A stretch of DNA of 50,496 nt, taken from contig CAOJHH010000005.1 in the NCBI GenBank assembly GCA_948436025.1, positions 1 through 50,496 on the forward strand, read 5' to 3'. Positions 38,981 to 48,149 of the stretch are shown piece by piece. The notes under the pieces are model-generated. The model did no database searches, was not told the DNA's origin, and saw only the letters and a list, made by a program, of their open reading frames with translations. A program made the position numbers and the translations under genes. Every line of letters starts with the position of its first letter. The first letter of the stretch is position 1. The stretch comes from an uncultured Clostridium sp. GTDB lineage: Bacteria; Bacillota; Clostridia; TANB77; CAG-508.

Positions 38981-39331
38981 ATGAAAAATGAAAACGAAGT
39001 AAAAGAATTTATGGAAAAACAGCGGAAGGTAGCAATAAGAGCAGCAAGAGCTATAAGGGTGAAACGGTTTGAAATAAGCTATATTGAATTCTTACCAAGC
39101 CGGCGAATAGACCCAGAAACGGGAAAAGCTTTTCTGCTACATCGAGAGCAAAGGCAGCTTCCAAATTCTACAATAATGGGAGGAGAAGGAACACGGCAAC
39201 GGATAAAAGTAATTATCCGGTTTAAGGGACAAATAAAAGAGAAGTACCTTAAGAAGCTCAATGAAGTTATGAAAAGAGGCTATCAGATACAAGGGAATTC
39301 CATTATTTACAGCGTAAAACCTTTTTGTTAA
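38981..39331 (+). CDS. Unknown basic protein with six in-frame CGG codons
   Basis: 116 residues, strongly basic, no membrane segment, family not recognised. It has a near-consensus promoter, AGGAGG and its own terminator. Six codons are CGG (15, 29, 41, 72, 74, 80; first at 39023, last at 39218), whereas conserved genes here have none except at frame breaks. A +1 skip at the first CGG gives a stop after two codons. The gene can thus be expressed only if CGG is decoded as sense. It lies right after ylmH, whose product handles stalled ribosomes. Confidence 0.65.
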   Translation: MKNENEVKEFMEKQRKVAIRAARAIRVKRFEISYIEFLPSRRIDPETGKAFLLHREQRQLPNSTIMGGEGTRQRIKVIIRFKGQIKEKYLKKLNEVMKRGYQIQGNSIIYSVKPFC

Positions 39332-39342
39332 TCTAGTACCTA

Positions 39343-39385
39343 GGAACGGTAAAAAAAACGGTATGTTTTTTCTATCGTTCCTTTT
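39343..39385 (+). terminator. Terminator of the CGG-rich gene
   Basis: GGAACGGTA pairs with TATCGTTCC (one G-T pair), with an inner AAAAAAAC/GTTTTTT stem, followed by TTTT. Confidence 0.75.
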
Positions 39386-39410
39386 CTTTCACGAAATTAA
39401 TCTTAAAGGC

Positions 39411-39438
39411 TTGCAATCTTAGAAAAACATGATATAAT
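39411..39438 (+). promoter_or_regulatory. Promoter of tig
   Basis: TTGCAA, 16 bases, TATAAT. Confidence 0.6.
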
Positions 39439-39476
39439 ATAAAAGCTAATTTTTAAAAATTGAAAGGATGAAAAAA

Positions 39477-40760
39477 ATGAGTATAAAAATTGAAAAAACA
39501 GACAAAAAAGATGAAGTAAAATTAGAGTTTACGATTGAAGCTACAAAATTTGATGAAGCGATGAAAAAGGTATATTTAAAAAGTGCGAAATATTTTAATA
39601 TTCCGGGATTTCGTAAAGGAAAAGCACCAATGCAAATTGTAGAAAAATATTATGGTGATGAGATCTTTTATGAAGATACGTTTAATGAAGTAGTACCAGG
39701 AGAATACGAAAAAGAATTAAAAGAAAATAACATTGAAGCCGTTAGTCGTCCAGATATTGATGTAAAACAAATTGGAAAAGGACAAGATTTAATCTTTACT
39801 GCTATTGTACAAACAAAGCCAGAAGTAAAACTTGGAAAATATAAAGGTATAGAAATTAAAAAAGTAGAGTATAATGTATCCGATGGTGATATTGAACACG
39901 AATTAGGACATATGCAAGAAAAAAATGCAAGATTAGTAACCGTAGAAGATAGAGAAGTGCAAAAAGATGATATTACTGTTATTGATTTTGAAGGATTTGT
40001 AGATGGAAAACCATTTGAAGGGGGAAAAGCCGACAACCATGAATTAACCATTGGAAGCAATACTTTTATTCCAGGATTTGAAGACCAAATTATTGGAATG
40101 AAGACAGAAGAAGAAAAAGACATTAATGTAAAATTCCCAGAAGACTACTTCTCTGAAGAATTAAAAGGAAAAGATGCAACCTTCAAAGTAAAATTACATG
40201 AAATTAAGAAAAAAGAATTACCAGTACTAGACGACGAATTTGCAAAAGATGTCAGTGAATTTGACACCTTAAAAGAATTAAAGAAAAGTATTCAAGATAA
40301 ACTAGAAGAAGAAAATAAGAAAAAAGCAAAATACGAAACGGAAGATGCAGTTGTAAAAGCAGTTTGCGATAATGTGAAATTAGACATTCCATCTGGTATG
40401 ATTGAAACAGAAATCGATAACATGACAAAAGAGATTGAACAAAGACTTATGTACCAGGGAATGAAACTAGAACAATACTTACAAATGCTTGGAAAATCTA
40501 TGGAAGATTTTCGAAAAGAATACGAAGAACAAGCAACCACATCAGTTAAAAATCGTTTAGTATTAGAAGCCATTATCAAAGAAGAAAAAATCGAACCAGA
40601 CAAAGAAGCAGTTGATGCAAAAGTAAAAGAAATGGCAGAATTATACGGCAAAAAAGAAGAAGAACTAAAAGAAAACGAAGGATTCATGAAATACATAGAA
40701 GAATCCATGAAAAACGAAAAAGTAGTAGAATTCCTAGTAGAAAATGCAAAAATAAAATAA
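39477..40760 (+). CDS. tig: Trigger factor
   Basis: 427 residues, ribosome-bound chaperone and peptidyl-prolyl isomerase. It has the N-terminal ribosome-binding loop with the signature FNIPGFRKGKAP, an FKBP domain (DDITVIDFEGFVDGKPFEGGKADN) and a C-terminal helical chaperone arm. The ATG at 39477 is preferred because AAAGGA would be too close to the ATG at 39468. It heads the common tig-clpP-clpX order. Confidence 0.96.
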   Translation: MSIKIEKTDKKDEVKLEFTIEATKFDEAMKKVYLKSAKYFNIPGFRKGKAPMQIVEKYYGDEIFYEDTFNEVVPGEYEKELKENNIEAVSRPDIDVKQIGKGQDLIFTAIVQTKPEVKLGKYKGIEIKKVEYNVSDGDIEHELGHMQEKNARLVTVEDREVQKDDITVIDFEGFVDGKPFEGGKADNHELTIGSNTFIPGFEDQIIGMKTEEEKDINVKFPEDYFSEELKGKDATFKVKLHEIKKKELPVLDDEFAKDVSEFDTLKELKKSIQDKLEEENKKKAKYETEDAVVKAVCDNVKLDIPSGMIETEIDNMTKEIEQRLMYQGMKLEQYLQMLGKSMEDFRKEYEEQATTSVKNRLVLEAIIKEEKIEPDKEAVDAKVKEMAELYGKKEEELKENEGFMKYIEESMKNEKVVEFLVENAKIK

Positions 40761-40764
40761 AATG

Positions 40765-40789
40765 GTAGGGGTCGGCCTTGTGTCGACCC
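40765..40789. repeat. Family A repeat
   Basis: GTAGGGGTCGGCCTTG then TGTCGACCC, between tig and clpP. The stem arms have co-varied relative to other copies (GTCGGC/GTCGAC for GCGGAC/GTCCGC). Confidence 0.7.
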
Positions 40790-40850
40790 AAATAGGCGAA
40801 AAACCAAAAGAATACAAGGGGATAAAAAATAAATAAGGAGGAAAAATGTT

Positions 40851-41462
40851 ATGGTAGAAAAAAACAGTTTAGTACCATATGTAATTGAACAAACTAATAA
40901 AGGAGAAAGATCTTACGATATTTTCTCAAGACTATTAAAAGACAGAATTATCTTTATGGGAGAAGATGTAAACCCAACATCTGCGAGCTTAGTCATTGCA
41001 CAACTTTTATTCTTAGAATCCGAAGACCCAGACAAGGAAATCTTTTTATACATTAATTCACCAGGAGGTTCTATTACAGACGGTATGGCAATTGTAGATA
41101 CCATGAATTACATCAAGTGTCCAGTTTCTACTATTTGTGTTGGAATGGCAGCAAGTATGGGAGCCGTACTACTTGCCTGTGGGGAAAAAGGAAAACGTTT
41201 TGCTCTTCCAAATGCTGAAATTTTAATTCACCAACCATTAATTGGAGGACATGGAATTTCTGGGCAAGCAACGGAAATTAAAATTCATGCAGATCACATG
41301 GTAAGAACCAGAGAAAAATTAAACAAAATCTTAAGCGAACGCACAGGTCAAACTTTAGAAACCATCGAAAAAGACACAGAAAGAGATAACTATATGACAG
41401 CCGAAGAAGCACTAAAATATGGACTAATTGACGGAATTATGGACAGAAAAACCAAAGAATAA
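40851..41462 (+). CDS. clpP: ATP-dependent Clp protease proteolytic subunit
   Basis: 203 residues. The serine protease triad is visible: Ser in [14 protein letters not shown], His in [11 protein letters not shown], and the Asp further on. [17 protein letters not shown] is the conserved oxyanion-side loop. AAGGAGG lies ten bases before the ATG. It is followed closely by clpX, its unfoldase partner. Confidence 0.97.
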   Translation: MVEKNSLVPYVIEQTNKGERSYDIFSRLLKDRIIFMGEDVNPTSASLVIAQLLFLESEDPDKEIFLYINSPGGSITDGMAIVDTMNYIKCPVSTICVGMAASMGAVLLACGEKGKRFALPNAEILIHQPLIGGHGISGQATEIKIHADHMVRTREKLNKILSERTGQTLETIEKDTERDNYMTAEEALKYGLIDGIMDRKTKE

Positions 41463-41500
41463 GATTACAAAAATGTAATGTGAAAGGAATGGAACTTAAA

Positions 41501-42811
41501 ATGGCGAAAAATCCAAGTGAAAGAAATATAAAATGCTCTTTTTGTGGAAAATCACAAGAAGCGGTTAAACGCGTGGTAGCAGGACCAGGAGTATATATCT
41601 GTGATGAGTGTATTTCTTTATGTAAGAACATTATCGATGAAGACTATATAGCAGAAGAAGAAAATGGTTATACCATTGATGAAGTAAATACACTTCCAAA
41701 ACCAGAAGAAATAAAAAAGACACTAGATGAATATGTAATTGGGCAAGAAGAAGCCAAAAAAACACTAGCTGTTGCAGTATATAACCATTATAAAAGAATT
41801 AATACAGAAGACGAAATTAGTGATGTGGAAATTCAAAAAAGTAATGTCCTATTATTAGGTCCAACTGGTTGTGGAAAAACCATGCTTGCACAAACATTAG
41901 CACGAATTTTAAATGTGCCATTTGCAATTGCTGATGCAACTACCTTAACCGAAGCCGGTTATGTAGGAGAAGATGTTGAAAATATTTTATTAAAACTAAT
42001 TCAAGCAGCAGATTACGATATTGAAATGGCCGAGAGAGGAATTATCTATATTGATGAAATTGATAAAATTTCAAGAAAGTCGGAAAACCCATCCATTACA
42101 AGAGATGTTAGTGGAGAAGGAGTGCAACAAGCCTTATTAAAAATTGTAGAAGGAACGGTTGCATCTGTTCCACCACAAGGAGGACGTAAACACCCACATC
42201 AAGAATTTTTACAAATTAATACCTCAAATATTCTATTTATTTGTGGAGGAGCCTTTGAAGGCTTAGACAAAATTATTGAAGAAAGAGTTGGAAAGAAAAC
42301 CATCGGTTTTGGTGCCAAAATCGAAAGCAAAAAGGAAATTGATAAATCCGTTATTTTTGAACAACTATTACCACAAGATTTATTAAAATTTGGTTTAATA
42401 CCAGAATTTGTAGGAAGACTACCAATTATTGCAACACTAAGAGAATTAGACCGTGAATCTTTAGTTCGTATTGTAACCGAACCAAAAAATGCATTAGTAA
42501 AACAATACAAAAAACTATTAGAATTAGATGATGTAGAACTAGAATTTGAAAAAGAAGCATTAAATGTCATTGTAGACAAAGCAATTGCAAGAAATACAGG
42601 AGCAAGAGGATTACGTTCTATCATAGAAGACATTATGAGAGATATCATGTTTGAAGTACCATCCAATCCCAAAATAGAAAAATGCGTTATCACAAAAGCA
42701 ACGGTAGAAAATGGGGAAAAACCAGAACTTGTGATAAATGAAGCAAAAGTTGCGAAAAAGCATATAAAAAAGAAAAAAATTGTATCAAATAAAACGTCGG
42801 AAACGGCATAA
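41501..42811 (+). CDS. clpX: ATP-dependent Clp protease ATP-binding subunit ClpX
   Basis: 436 residues: an N-terminal zinc finger ([16 protein letters not shown]), Walker [15 protein letters not shown], Walker [11 protein letters not shown], the pore loop within [10 protein letters not shown], and the IGF loop ([11 protein letters not shown]) that docks on ClpP. The ATG at 41501 follows AAAGGA; an ATG 21 bases upstream in frame is less likely. Confidence 0.97.
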   Translation: MAKNPSERNIKCSFCGKSQEAVKRVVAGPGVYICDECISLCKNIIDEDYIAEEENGYTIDEVNTLPKPEEIKKTLDEYVIGQEEAKKTLAVAVYNHYKRINTEDEISDVEIQKSNVLLLGPTGCGKTMLAQTLARILNVPFAIADATTLTEAGYVGEDVENILLKLIQAADYDIEMAERGIIYIDEIDKISRKSENPSITRDVSGEGVQQALLKIVEGTVASVPPQGGRKHPHQEFLQINTSNILFICGGAFEGLDKIIEERVGKKTIGFGAKIESKKEIDKSVIFEQLLPQDLLKFGLIPEFVGRLPIIATLRELDRESLVRIVTEPKNALVKQYKKLLELDDVELEFEKEALNVIVDKAIARNTGARGLRSIIEDIMRDIMFEVPSNPKIEKCVITKATVENGEKPELVINEAKVAKKHIKKKKIVSNKTSETA

Positions 42812-42828
42812 GAAGAAATAATATTATC

Positions 42829-42858
42829 CAAAAAGTACTGGTTTCCAGTACTTTTTGG
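42829..42858 (+). terminator. Terminator of tig-clpP-clpX
   Basis: AAAAAGTACTGG-TTT-CCAGTACTTTTT. Confidence 0.9.
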
Positions 42859-42913
42859 TACTTGTGTGATTTTTACTTTGGTGATAAGATACAAAAATAG
42901 GAAGTGAAGAAAT

Positions 42914-43447
42914 ATGAAAGTAGTAATGGCAACGAAAAATCAAGGAAAAATAGAGGGTGCCAAAAGGGCTTTAGAAAGGTATTTTGATGAGGTAGACATA
43001 CAAGGCATACCAGTGTCATCAGAAGTAAGTGAAGAGCCAGTAAATGAGGAAATTTATATTGGAGCAAAAAATCGAGTAAGGAATGTAAAAAAATATTGCA
43101 AAGAACATGTGATAAAAGCGGATTTATATGTATCAAGTGAAAGTGGAATTTACAATTCATTAGGAAGATGGTTAATAACGAATATTGCAGTTATAGAAGA
43201 TAATGATGATTTTGAAAGTTATGGAACAAGCCCATCTTTTCCAGTACCAGAAAGACTGGTAAAAGATATTATTGAAACAGACTTAAGCCAAGTAATGAAT
43301 CAAATCTTTAGCAAGGATGATGAAAGACATAATAAGGGTGGAGCCATTCAATTATTAACACATAACGCAATATCGAGAATTGATTTAACGGAACTGGCAT
43401 TTATTATGGCATTAACAAAATATGTGAACGGGGAAAAATGGAAATAA
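42914..43447 (+). CDS. DUF84 NTPase (inosine/xanthosine triphosphatase-like)
   Basis: 177 residues; ATKNQGKIEGAKRAL, ARN-type loop GAKNRVRNV and ESGIYNSLGRW match the YjjX/DUF84 family that hydrolyses non-canonical purine NTPs. GGAAGTG precedes the ATG. It is the first gene of a run of small enzymes (SDR and two hydrolases) spaced by 14-17 bases. Confidence 0.85.
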   Translation: MKVVMATKNQGKIEGAKRALERYFDEVDIQGIPVSSEVSEEPVNEEIYIGAKNRVRNVKKYCKEHVIKADLYVSSESGIYNSLGRWLITNIAVIEDNDDFESYGTSPSFPVPERLVKDIIETDLSQVMNQIFSKDDERHNKGGAIQLLTHNAISRIDLTELAFIMALTKYVNGEKWK

Positions 43448-43461
43448 GGAAGGGATAAAAA

Positions 43462-44139
43462 GTGAAACAAATTATATTAACTGGTGCAAGCGATGGATTA
43501 GGCAGAGAATTCGGAAAAATATGTGTAGCAAATGAGATAAAGGTAATTGCACTATGTAGAACAAAACCAGCATATGACTGTGAATTTATCGAAACGGATT
43601 TATCAAATGAAACCTCAATCCTTCATGCATGTAATATGGTAAAAGAAAATTATCCTTGCTTTGAGGTTATTATCAACTGTGCAGGTATTCCAAGTATTGA
43701 AAAATTAGAAGAAATCCACTATGATGAATTAGAAAAAGTAATGAAAGTAAATAGCATTGCACCTATGTTTTTAACTTCACAATTAATGCCACTCATTAAG
43801 AAAAATGAAGCGGATATTGTAAATGTTGGCTCAACGGTTGGATTAAAACAAGGCTATCAAGACCAATTAGCCTATACAACTTCAAAATGGGCAATACGAG
43901 GGACTAGTTATAATTTACAACTAGAATTAAAAGATTGCAATTGCCGAGTGATTCAATTTAATGTTGGTGGAATGAATACAAAAATGCATGAAAAATATAA
44001 TGGTAGTAAAATAGAAAATCCAAAAGAATGGATGAACCCAAAAGACATTGCAGAATTAATGCTATATTTACTAAACCTACCAAAAAATATTGAAATTAGC
44101 GAAATTGCAATTAACAGGAAAAGGCCAATTCAAAAGTGA
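43462..44139 (+). CDS. Short-chain dehydrogenase/reductase
   Basis: 225 residues with the classical SDR elements: TGASDGLGREF (cofactor binding), INCAG, and the catalytic Ser/Tyr/Lys (VGSTVGLK, AYTTSKWA). The substrate is unknown. The start is GTG with AAGGGA upstream. It is in line with the DUF84 gene before and the hydrolases after. Confidence 0.9.
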   Translation: MKQIILTGASDGLGREFGKICVANEIKVIALCRTKPAYDCEFIETDLSNETSILHACNMVKENYPCFEVIINCAGIPSIEKLEEIHYDELEKVMKVNSIAPMFLTSQLMPLIKKNEADIVNVGSTVGLKQGYQDQLAYTTSKWAIRGTSYNLQLELKDCNCRVIQFNVGGMNTKMHEKYNGSKIENPKEWMNPKDIAELMLYLLNLPKNIEISEIAINRKRPIQK

Positions 44140-44155
44140 AAGGGGAAGATGAATT

Positions 44156-44722
44156 TTGAAAAATGTAATGATAATTCATGGTTATAATGGAATACCCAAA
44201 GTACATGAGTGGTTAGAAGAAACATTAAAGAAACAAGGGTATAAAGTAACTATGCCTCAATTTCCAACACAAGAAAGTGTAAGATATAAAGTATGGTATG
44301 ATATTTTAGAACCATATAAGAATGAATTTAATAAAGAAACAATTATAGTGGCTCATTCAATAGGAAATCCTTTTATACTAAAATATATAACGAAAAACAA
44401 ACTAAATATAGGATTATATATAAGTTTAGCAGGTTTTTGTGATAGCTTTCAAGTGGAAGGAAAAGAGGATTTAAATAAAGCATTAAAAGACTTTGAGGTA
44501 ACAAAAGAGGAAATAGAACAATTTCGTCAATACATGAAAAGTAGTTATTCTATTTATAGTGATACAGACCATATTGTTCCACTAGAAGTGTTAGAAAATT
44601 ATCCTAGGCACATAGGAGCAGAACCAGTATTTATAAAAGGAATTGGTCATATGGGGAAAAAGAGTAAGGTAGAAAGTATTCCTGAAATATTAAGTATTAT
44701 AAAAAATTATGAACAAGTTTAA
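44156..44722 (+). CDS. RBBP9/YdeN-like serine hydrolase 1
   Basis: 188 residues; MIIHGYNGIPKVHEWLEE, the nucleophile elbow VAHSIGNP and a C-terminal acid/His pair (SDTDHIVPLE, GIGHMGKK) mark the RBBP9/YdeN alpha/beta hydrolases. The start is TTG at 44156, after AGGGGAAG. It is adjacent to a diverged homologue. Confidence 0.88.
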   Translation: MKNVMIIHGYNGIPKVHEWLEETLKKQGYKVTMPQFPTQESVRYKVWYDILEPYKNEFNKETIIVAHSIGNPFILKYITKNKLNIGLYISLAGFCDSFQVEGKEDLNKALKDFEVTKEEIEQFRQYMKSSYSIYSDTDHIVPLEVLENYPRHIGAEPVFIKGIGHMGKKSKVESIPEILSIIKNYEQV

Positions 44723-44738
44723 AAGGAGGAAAATAAAG

Positions 44739-45290
44739 ATGGAAAATTATTTTATAATACATGGCTCATTTAGTAGCCCATTTTCAAATTGGTTTAGTTG
44801 GTTACATGATTTTATACAAAGTGAAGGAAAGCAAGTTTATGTGCCAGATTTTCCGAGTGGTGTTGGATTACAGAATTACGAGAATTGGAGCAGGTTATTA
44901 GAATATTATGTGGATTTAGGGTTGATTACAGAAAATACCACCATCATTGCGCATAGTATTGCTCCAGTATTTGTGAGTAAGTTTTTAACCAAACACAAAA
45001 TAAAAGTAAAAAAATGCATTTTTGTATGTGGATTTAATCATTATTTGGGAATTGATAAAGAATATGATGCTGTTAATGAATCGATGTATTTTGATGAACT
45101 AGAAGAAGTAAAAAATTATAGTAAGGAAATTGTTTGCTTTTACTCAGATAATGACCCATATGTAAAATATGAAGTAGAAAAAGAATTTGCAAATACAGTT
45201 GCTACGAAACAAATTCTAATGCCAAAGGCAGGACATATTAATGCGGAAAGTGGATACGATACATTTGAGGAAATTGTAGCTTATTTATAA
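44739..45290 (+). CDS. RBBP9/YdeN-like serine hydrolase 2
   Basis: 183 residues, same family (FIIHGSFSSPFSNWFSWLHD, nucleophile elbow IIAHSIAPVF, C-terminal SDNDPYVKYE and KAGHINAESG). The usual Gly after the nucleophile is Ala. AAAGGAGG sits well before the ATG at 44739. The two genes are probably an old tandem duplication. Confidence 0.86.
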   Translation: MENYFIIHGSFSSPFSNWFSWLHDFIQSEGKQVYVPDFPSGVGLQNYENWSRLLEYYVDLGLITENTTIIAHSIAPVFVSKFLTKHKIKVKKCIFVCGFNHYLGIDKEYDAVNESMYFDELEEVKNYSKEIVCFYSDNDPYVKYEVEKEFANTVATKQILMPKAGHINAESGYDTFEEIVAYL

Positions 45291-45294
45291 AACA

Positions 45295-45332
45295 AGAAAA
45301 TCACCCAATCAATGATAGATAGGGTGATTTTT
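45295..45332. terminator. Terminator between convergent genes
   Basis: GAAAATCACCC pairs with GGGTGATTTTTC. Confidence 0.85.
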
Positions 45333-45335
45333 CTA

Positions 45336-45605
45336 CTAGACAATTTTTTGCTCTCTTTTTTCAAGGCGGTCGATTGCCTCAACATCTTTAAAATATTTTG
45401 AATCAAAAAAATCTTTTAACTCCATATTTAACCCTTCACAAATATGAATAACAGAACTAATGGAAAGCTCTTTTACTTTTCCTCGTTTGCAATCACTAAT
45501 AATGGAATTTGAAATTCCTGCAAGATAGGAAAGTTTGTAAGCGGTTAAATTGCGTTGTTTTAATAATTCTTGAATTCTTAGATTAATGGCATCGGATAAT
45601 ATCAT
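45336..45605 (-). CDS. XRE-family helix-turn-helix regulator
   Basis: 89 residues: an N-terminal HTH_3 domain (LKQRNLTAYKLSYLAGISNSIISDCKRGK) and a short acidic/basic tail. It is a small DNA-binding repressor; the target is unknown. AAGGAGG precedes the ATG. It lies divergent from the padR operon, whose promoter region it might share. Confidence 0.88.
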   Translation of the reverse strand: MILSDAINLRIQELLKQRNLTAYKLSYLAGISNSIISDCKRGKVKELSISSVIHICEGLNMELKDFFDSKYFKDVEAIDRLEKREQKIV

Positions 45606-45715
45606 AATTACTTCCTCCTTAGTTTTCTTACTTAAAAGTATAGCAAAAGAACGAATAAAGGTATTACGGAATTTCCGAATAAATAATTTGACATCTTAAA
45701 TACATATATTTTTAT

Positions 45716-45742
45716 AATATACCTTGACAGATAAGGTATATT
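45716..45742. promoter_or_regulatory. Probable PadR operator
   Basis: A perfect 10-base inverted repeat AATATACCTT, 7 bases, AAGGTATATT. It covers the -35 hexamer of the padR promoter, so binding would block transcription (autorepression). Confidence 0.75.
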
Positions 45743-45752
45743 AATTTATAAT
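45724..45752 (+). promoter_or_regulatory. Promoter of the padR-pspC-HAAS-DUF4097 operon
   Basis: TTGACA, 17 bases, TATAAT: close to consensus, overlapping the inverted repeat. Confidence 0.75.
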
Positions 45753-45781
45753 TGTTATAGAAAAAAGGTAGGTGATGTACA

Positions 45782-46102
45782 ATGTCAATTCGAGCCGATA
45801 TGATTCGAGGACATACAGAAACCATTATTCTAGCCCATTTAATGAAGGGAAATAGCTATGGATATGAAATTAATAAATCCATTAAAGAAAAAACCGATAA
45901 CCGATATGAATTAAATGATGCAACTTTATATTGTGCTTTTCGAAGATTAGAAGAAGCAGGTTATATTACTTCTTTTTGGGGAGAAGGAAATAGTGGTGCA
46001 AGAAGGCGATATTATTCAATTACCAATGAGGGAATAGAATTTTATAAAAAAAGCGTAGAAGAATGGAATTTAACCAAAGAATTAATTGACAAACTTATAT
46101 AA
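45782..46102 (+). CDS. PadR-family transcriptional regulator
   Basis: 106 residues, one winged helix (GHTETIILAHLMKGNSYGYEI, ATLYCAFRRLEEAGYI) without a long C-terminal domain, i.e. PadR subfamily 2. It is the first gene of an operon coding for membrane/envelope proteins; such PadR regulators usually repress their own operon and respond to envelope-active compounds. AGGTGATG precedes the ATG. Confidence 0.92.
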   Translation: MSIRADMIRGHTETIILAHLMKGNSYGYEINKSIKEKTDNRYELNDATLYCAFRRLEEAGYITSFWGEGNSGARRRYYSITNEGIEFYKKSVEEWNLTKELIDKLI

Positions 46103-46114
46103 AGGAGGGAAATA

Positions 46115-46309
46115 ATGCAGAAGAGATTATACAAAATTGAACATGGCAAGAAAATTGACGGAGTATGTGGTGGAATTGCGGAATATTTTGATATTGACCC
46201 AACACTAGTGCGTTTAGCATGGATTTTATTTTCTTGTTGTGGTGGTAGTGGAATACTAGCCTATATTGTAGCAGCGATTGTTATGCCAAGAAAATCGGAT
46301 ATTGTTTGA
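46115..46309 (+). CDS. PspC-domain protein
   Basis: 64 residues: KIDGVCGGIAEYFDIDPTLVR is the PspC signature, followed by one membrane helix (AWILFSCCGGSGILAYIVAAIV). Part of the envelope-stress operon with PadR, 12 bases downstream of it. AAGGAGGG precedes the ATG. Confidence 0.93.
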   Translation: MQKRLYKIEHGKKIDGVCGGIAEYFDIDPTLVRLAWILFSCCGGSGILAYIVAAIVMPRKSDIV

Positions 46310-46330
46310 AGAGAAGGGGGAATAGAAACG

Positions 46331-46987
46331 ATGAATGAAAAGATTAGAAAAGAAGTAAATAGCTTATTTGAAAATGCTCCAAATACCAAAAGAGCAAATG
46401 ATTTAAAAGACGAGATTATTTCAAATGCAGAGGATAAGTACGAGGATTTCATAAAACAAGGGAAAACCGAGGAGGAGGCTTTAAAGACAGTAATACAAGA
46501 AATTGGAAATGTGGATGAATTAATTGAGGAATTAAATAAAAACAATCCAATTCATAGTGAGTACCGAGAAGAGGCAAGAAAAAAGACAGGGATGACTGTA
46601 TCAATTTGTGTAGGATTATACATTTTAAGTTTAATTACCTGTATTGTACTAGATGAGTTAGGAATGCCAGATTTTATAACAGCTTCAAGCTTTCTTGCTA
46701 TTGCAGGAATTGCAACATGTATCTTAATTTATCATTTTATGACAAAACCAAAATATATTAAATACGAAGATACCATGGTAGAAGAATTTAAAGAATGGAA
46801 GGGAAAGAAAGATAAAAATAAGGAAATAAAAAAAGCAATCGATTCTATTTTATGGACATTAACTGTGATTATCTATCTAATTGTTAGTTTTACATTTGGT
46901 ATATGGTATATTTCATGGATTATTTTCCTAATTGCTAGTTTAATTGAAAATATTATTAAATTGATGTTCAAATTAGTGGAAGCGTAA
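46331..46987 (+). CDS. HAAS/DUF1700-type membrane protein
   Basis: 218 residues: an N-terminal HAAS helical domain (LKDEIISNAEDKYEDFIKQG, EIGNVDELIEEL) then four membrane helices in two pairs (about 85-135 and 175-215). Such proteins usually follow a PadR gene and are thought to sense or modulate membrane state. AGGGGG lies before the ATG. Confidence 0.85.
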   Translation: MNEKIRKEVNSLFENAPNTKRANDLKDEIISNAEDKYEDFIKQGKTEEEALKTVIQEIGNVDELIEELNKNNPIHSEYREEARKKTGMTVSICVGLYILSLITCIVLDELGMPDFITASSFLAIAGIATCILIYHFMTKPKYIKYEDTMVEEFKEWKGKKDKNKEIKKAIDSILWTLTVIIYLIVSFTFGIWYISWIIFLIASLIENIIKLMFKLVEA

Positions 46988-47039
46988 TAGAAAAAATCGC
47001 TATGTTTGGTTAAGAACATACGACAAAATGGAGGGTAAA

Positions 47040-47997
47040 ATGAAAAAAGTAGGAATTATTGTATTAATTATTATATTAATAAGCATGGTAATAGGGCTAT
47101 GTAAACTTCTTGTATTTTCCATTCATCATAATAGTTGGAATTGGTTTATGGGGTTTGGAAATTCTGGAGGAGTACGTAAAGAAGAAAATATAAGAAAAGA
47201 ACAAAAGATTGATATAGCAGATGTAACCAAAATAAACTTAGAGTTTAAATCATCGGATTTGAATGTGTTTTTTACAGAAGATAACCAGATTCGTGTAGTA
47301 CAATATGCGTTTCAAGAATTAAGTGAAGAAGACTTATTTCGAGTAAATAAAACATCTTCCAGTATCAATATTAGCGAATATAATAAACCACGTTTTCATT
47401 TCTTTTACTTTGGTTTTATTGATGGAATGGCCTATGATGTCTATATTCCAAAAAACTATGAAGGAAGTTTAGAAATGAAAGCAATATCGGGGGATATCGA
47501 AGTAAATGAGAATTTGAAATTTGAAGATTTAGTGATTTCTTCTACTAGTGGAGACATCAAAATGGGAAATGTTGAGGCAAAAAGTATTCAAGTAGAAACC
47601 ACATCTGGTGATATTAAGCTACAAAAACTAACAGAAGATACTTTAAAATTAAAAAGTGTTTCTGGTGATATTACAGTAGAAGAAGCACACGGAACCATAG
47701 AAGCAAAAACCACTTCAGGCAGTATTGAAGTGCAAAAAATAGAAGGAAAGGTAGAGTTCAGTAGCATTTCAGGCGACATCAAAAGTGATGACTTCAAAAT
47801 AACAGGAAACTCAAAAATAAAAACCACCTCAGGAAACGTAAGAACCTACTTAAACCAAGAATCTAACTGTGAAATTCAAACAAAAAGTGTTTCTGGTAAC
47901 ATAACCTTGCCAAATAGAAGAAATGTAATGGGACATGAACCGTATGTAGAATTAGCCATAGAAACCATCTCTCGGCAATATTCGATTAGAAAAATAG
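47040..47997 (+). CDS. DUF4097 beta-helix protein (frame break at CGG, codon 312)
   Basis: 318 residues when read through. One N-terminal membrane helix, then a right-handed beta-repeat domain with recurrent SGDI units (AISGDIEV, TSGDIKMG, VSGDITVEE, ISGDIKSDD, VSGNITLP). CGG at 47973-47975 lies in the last unit; skipping C gives ISGNIRLEK and an immediate stop, completing the repeat. Without the shift the protein ends in 21 unrelated residues (to 48035). The ATG at 47040 follows GGAGGG; an ATG at 47028 would overlap that site. Probable envelope-stress protein, last gene of the operon. Confidence 0.9.
47973..47975 (+). other. CGG +1 frameshift site 12 (DUF4097)
   Basis: TCT-CGG-C: skipping C yields Ser-Gly-Asn, in register with the SGDI/SGNI repeats upstream in the same protein. 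Confidence 0.88.
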
Positions 47998-48039
47998 TTA
48001 CGATATGTGGTAGTCTATACCCTAACAGAGAGTGAGTAT

Positions 48040-48079
48040 AAAATAATTGACTAGGCAATATGCTTGGTCAATTATTTTA
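48040..48079 (+). terminator. Terminator of the padR operon
   Basis: AAAATAATTGAC pairs with GTCAATTATTTT, and the loop pairs further. Confidence 0.88.
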
Positions 48080-48091
48080 TGTTTTTAAGAA

Positions 48092-48120
48092 TTGACAAGT
48101 AGTGGAAATAGGAGTAAGAT
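48092..48120 (+). promoter_or_regulatory. Promoter of the antiporter gene
   Basis: TTGACA, 17 bases, TAAGAT, 30 bases before the ATG. Confidence 0.6.
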
Positions 48121-48149
48121 AGTAATGCTTTACATTTAGGAGGGATGAT

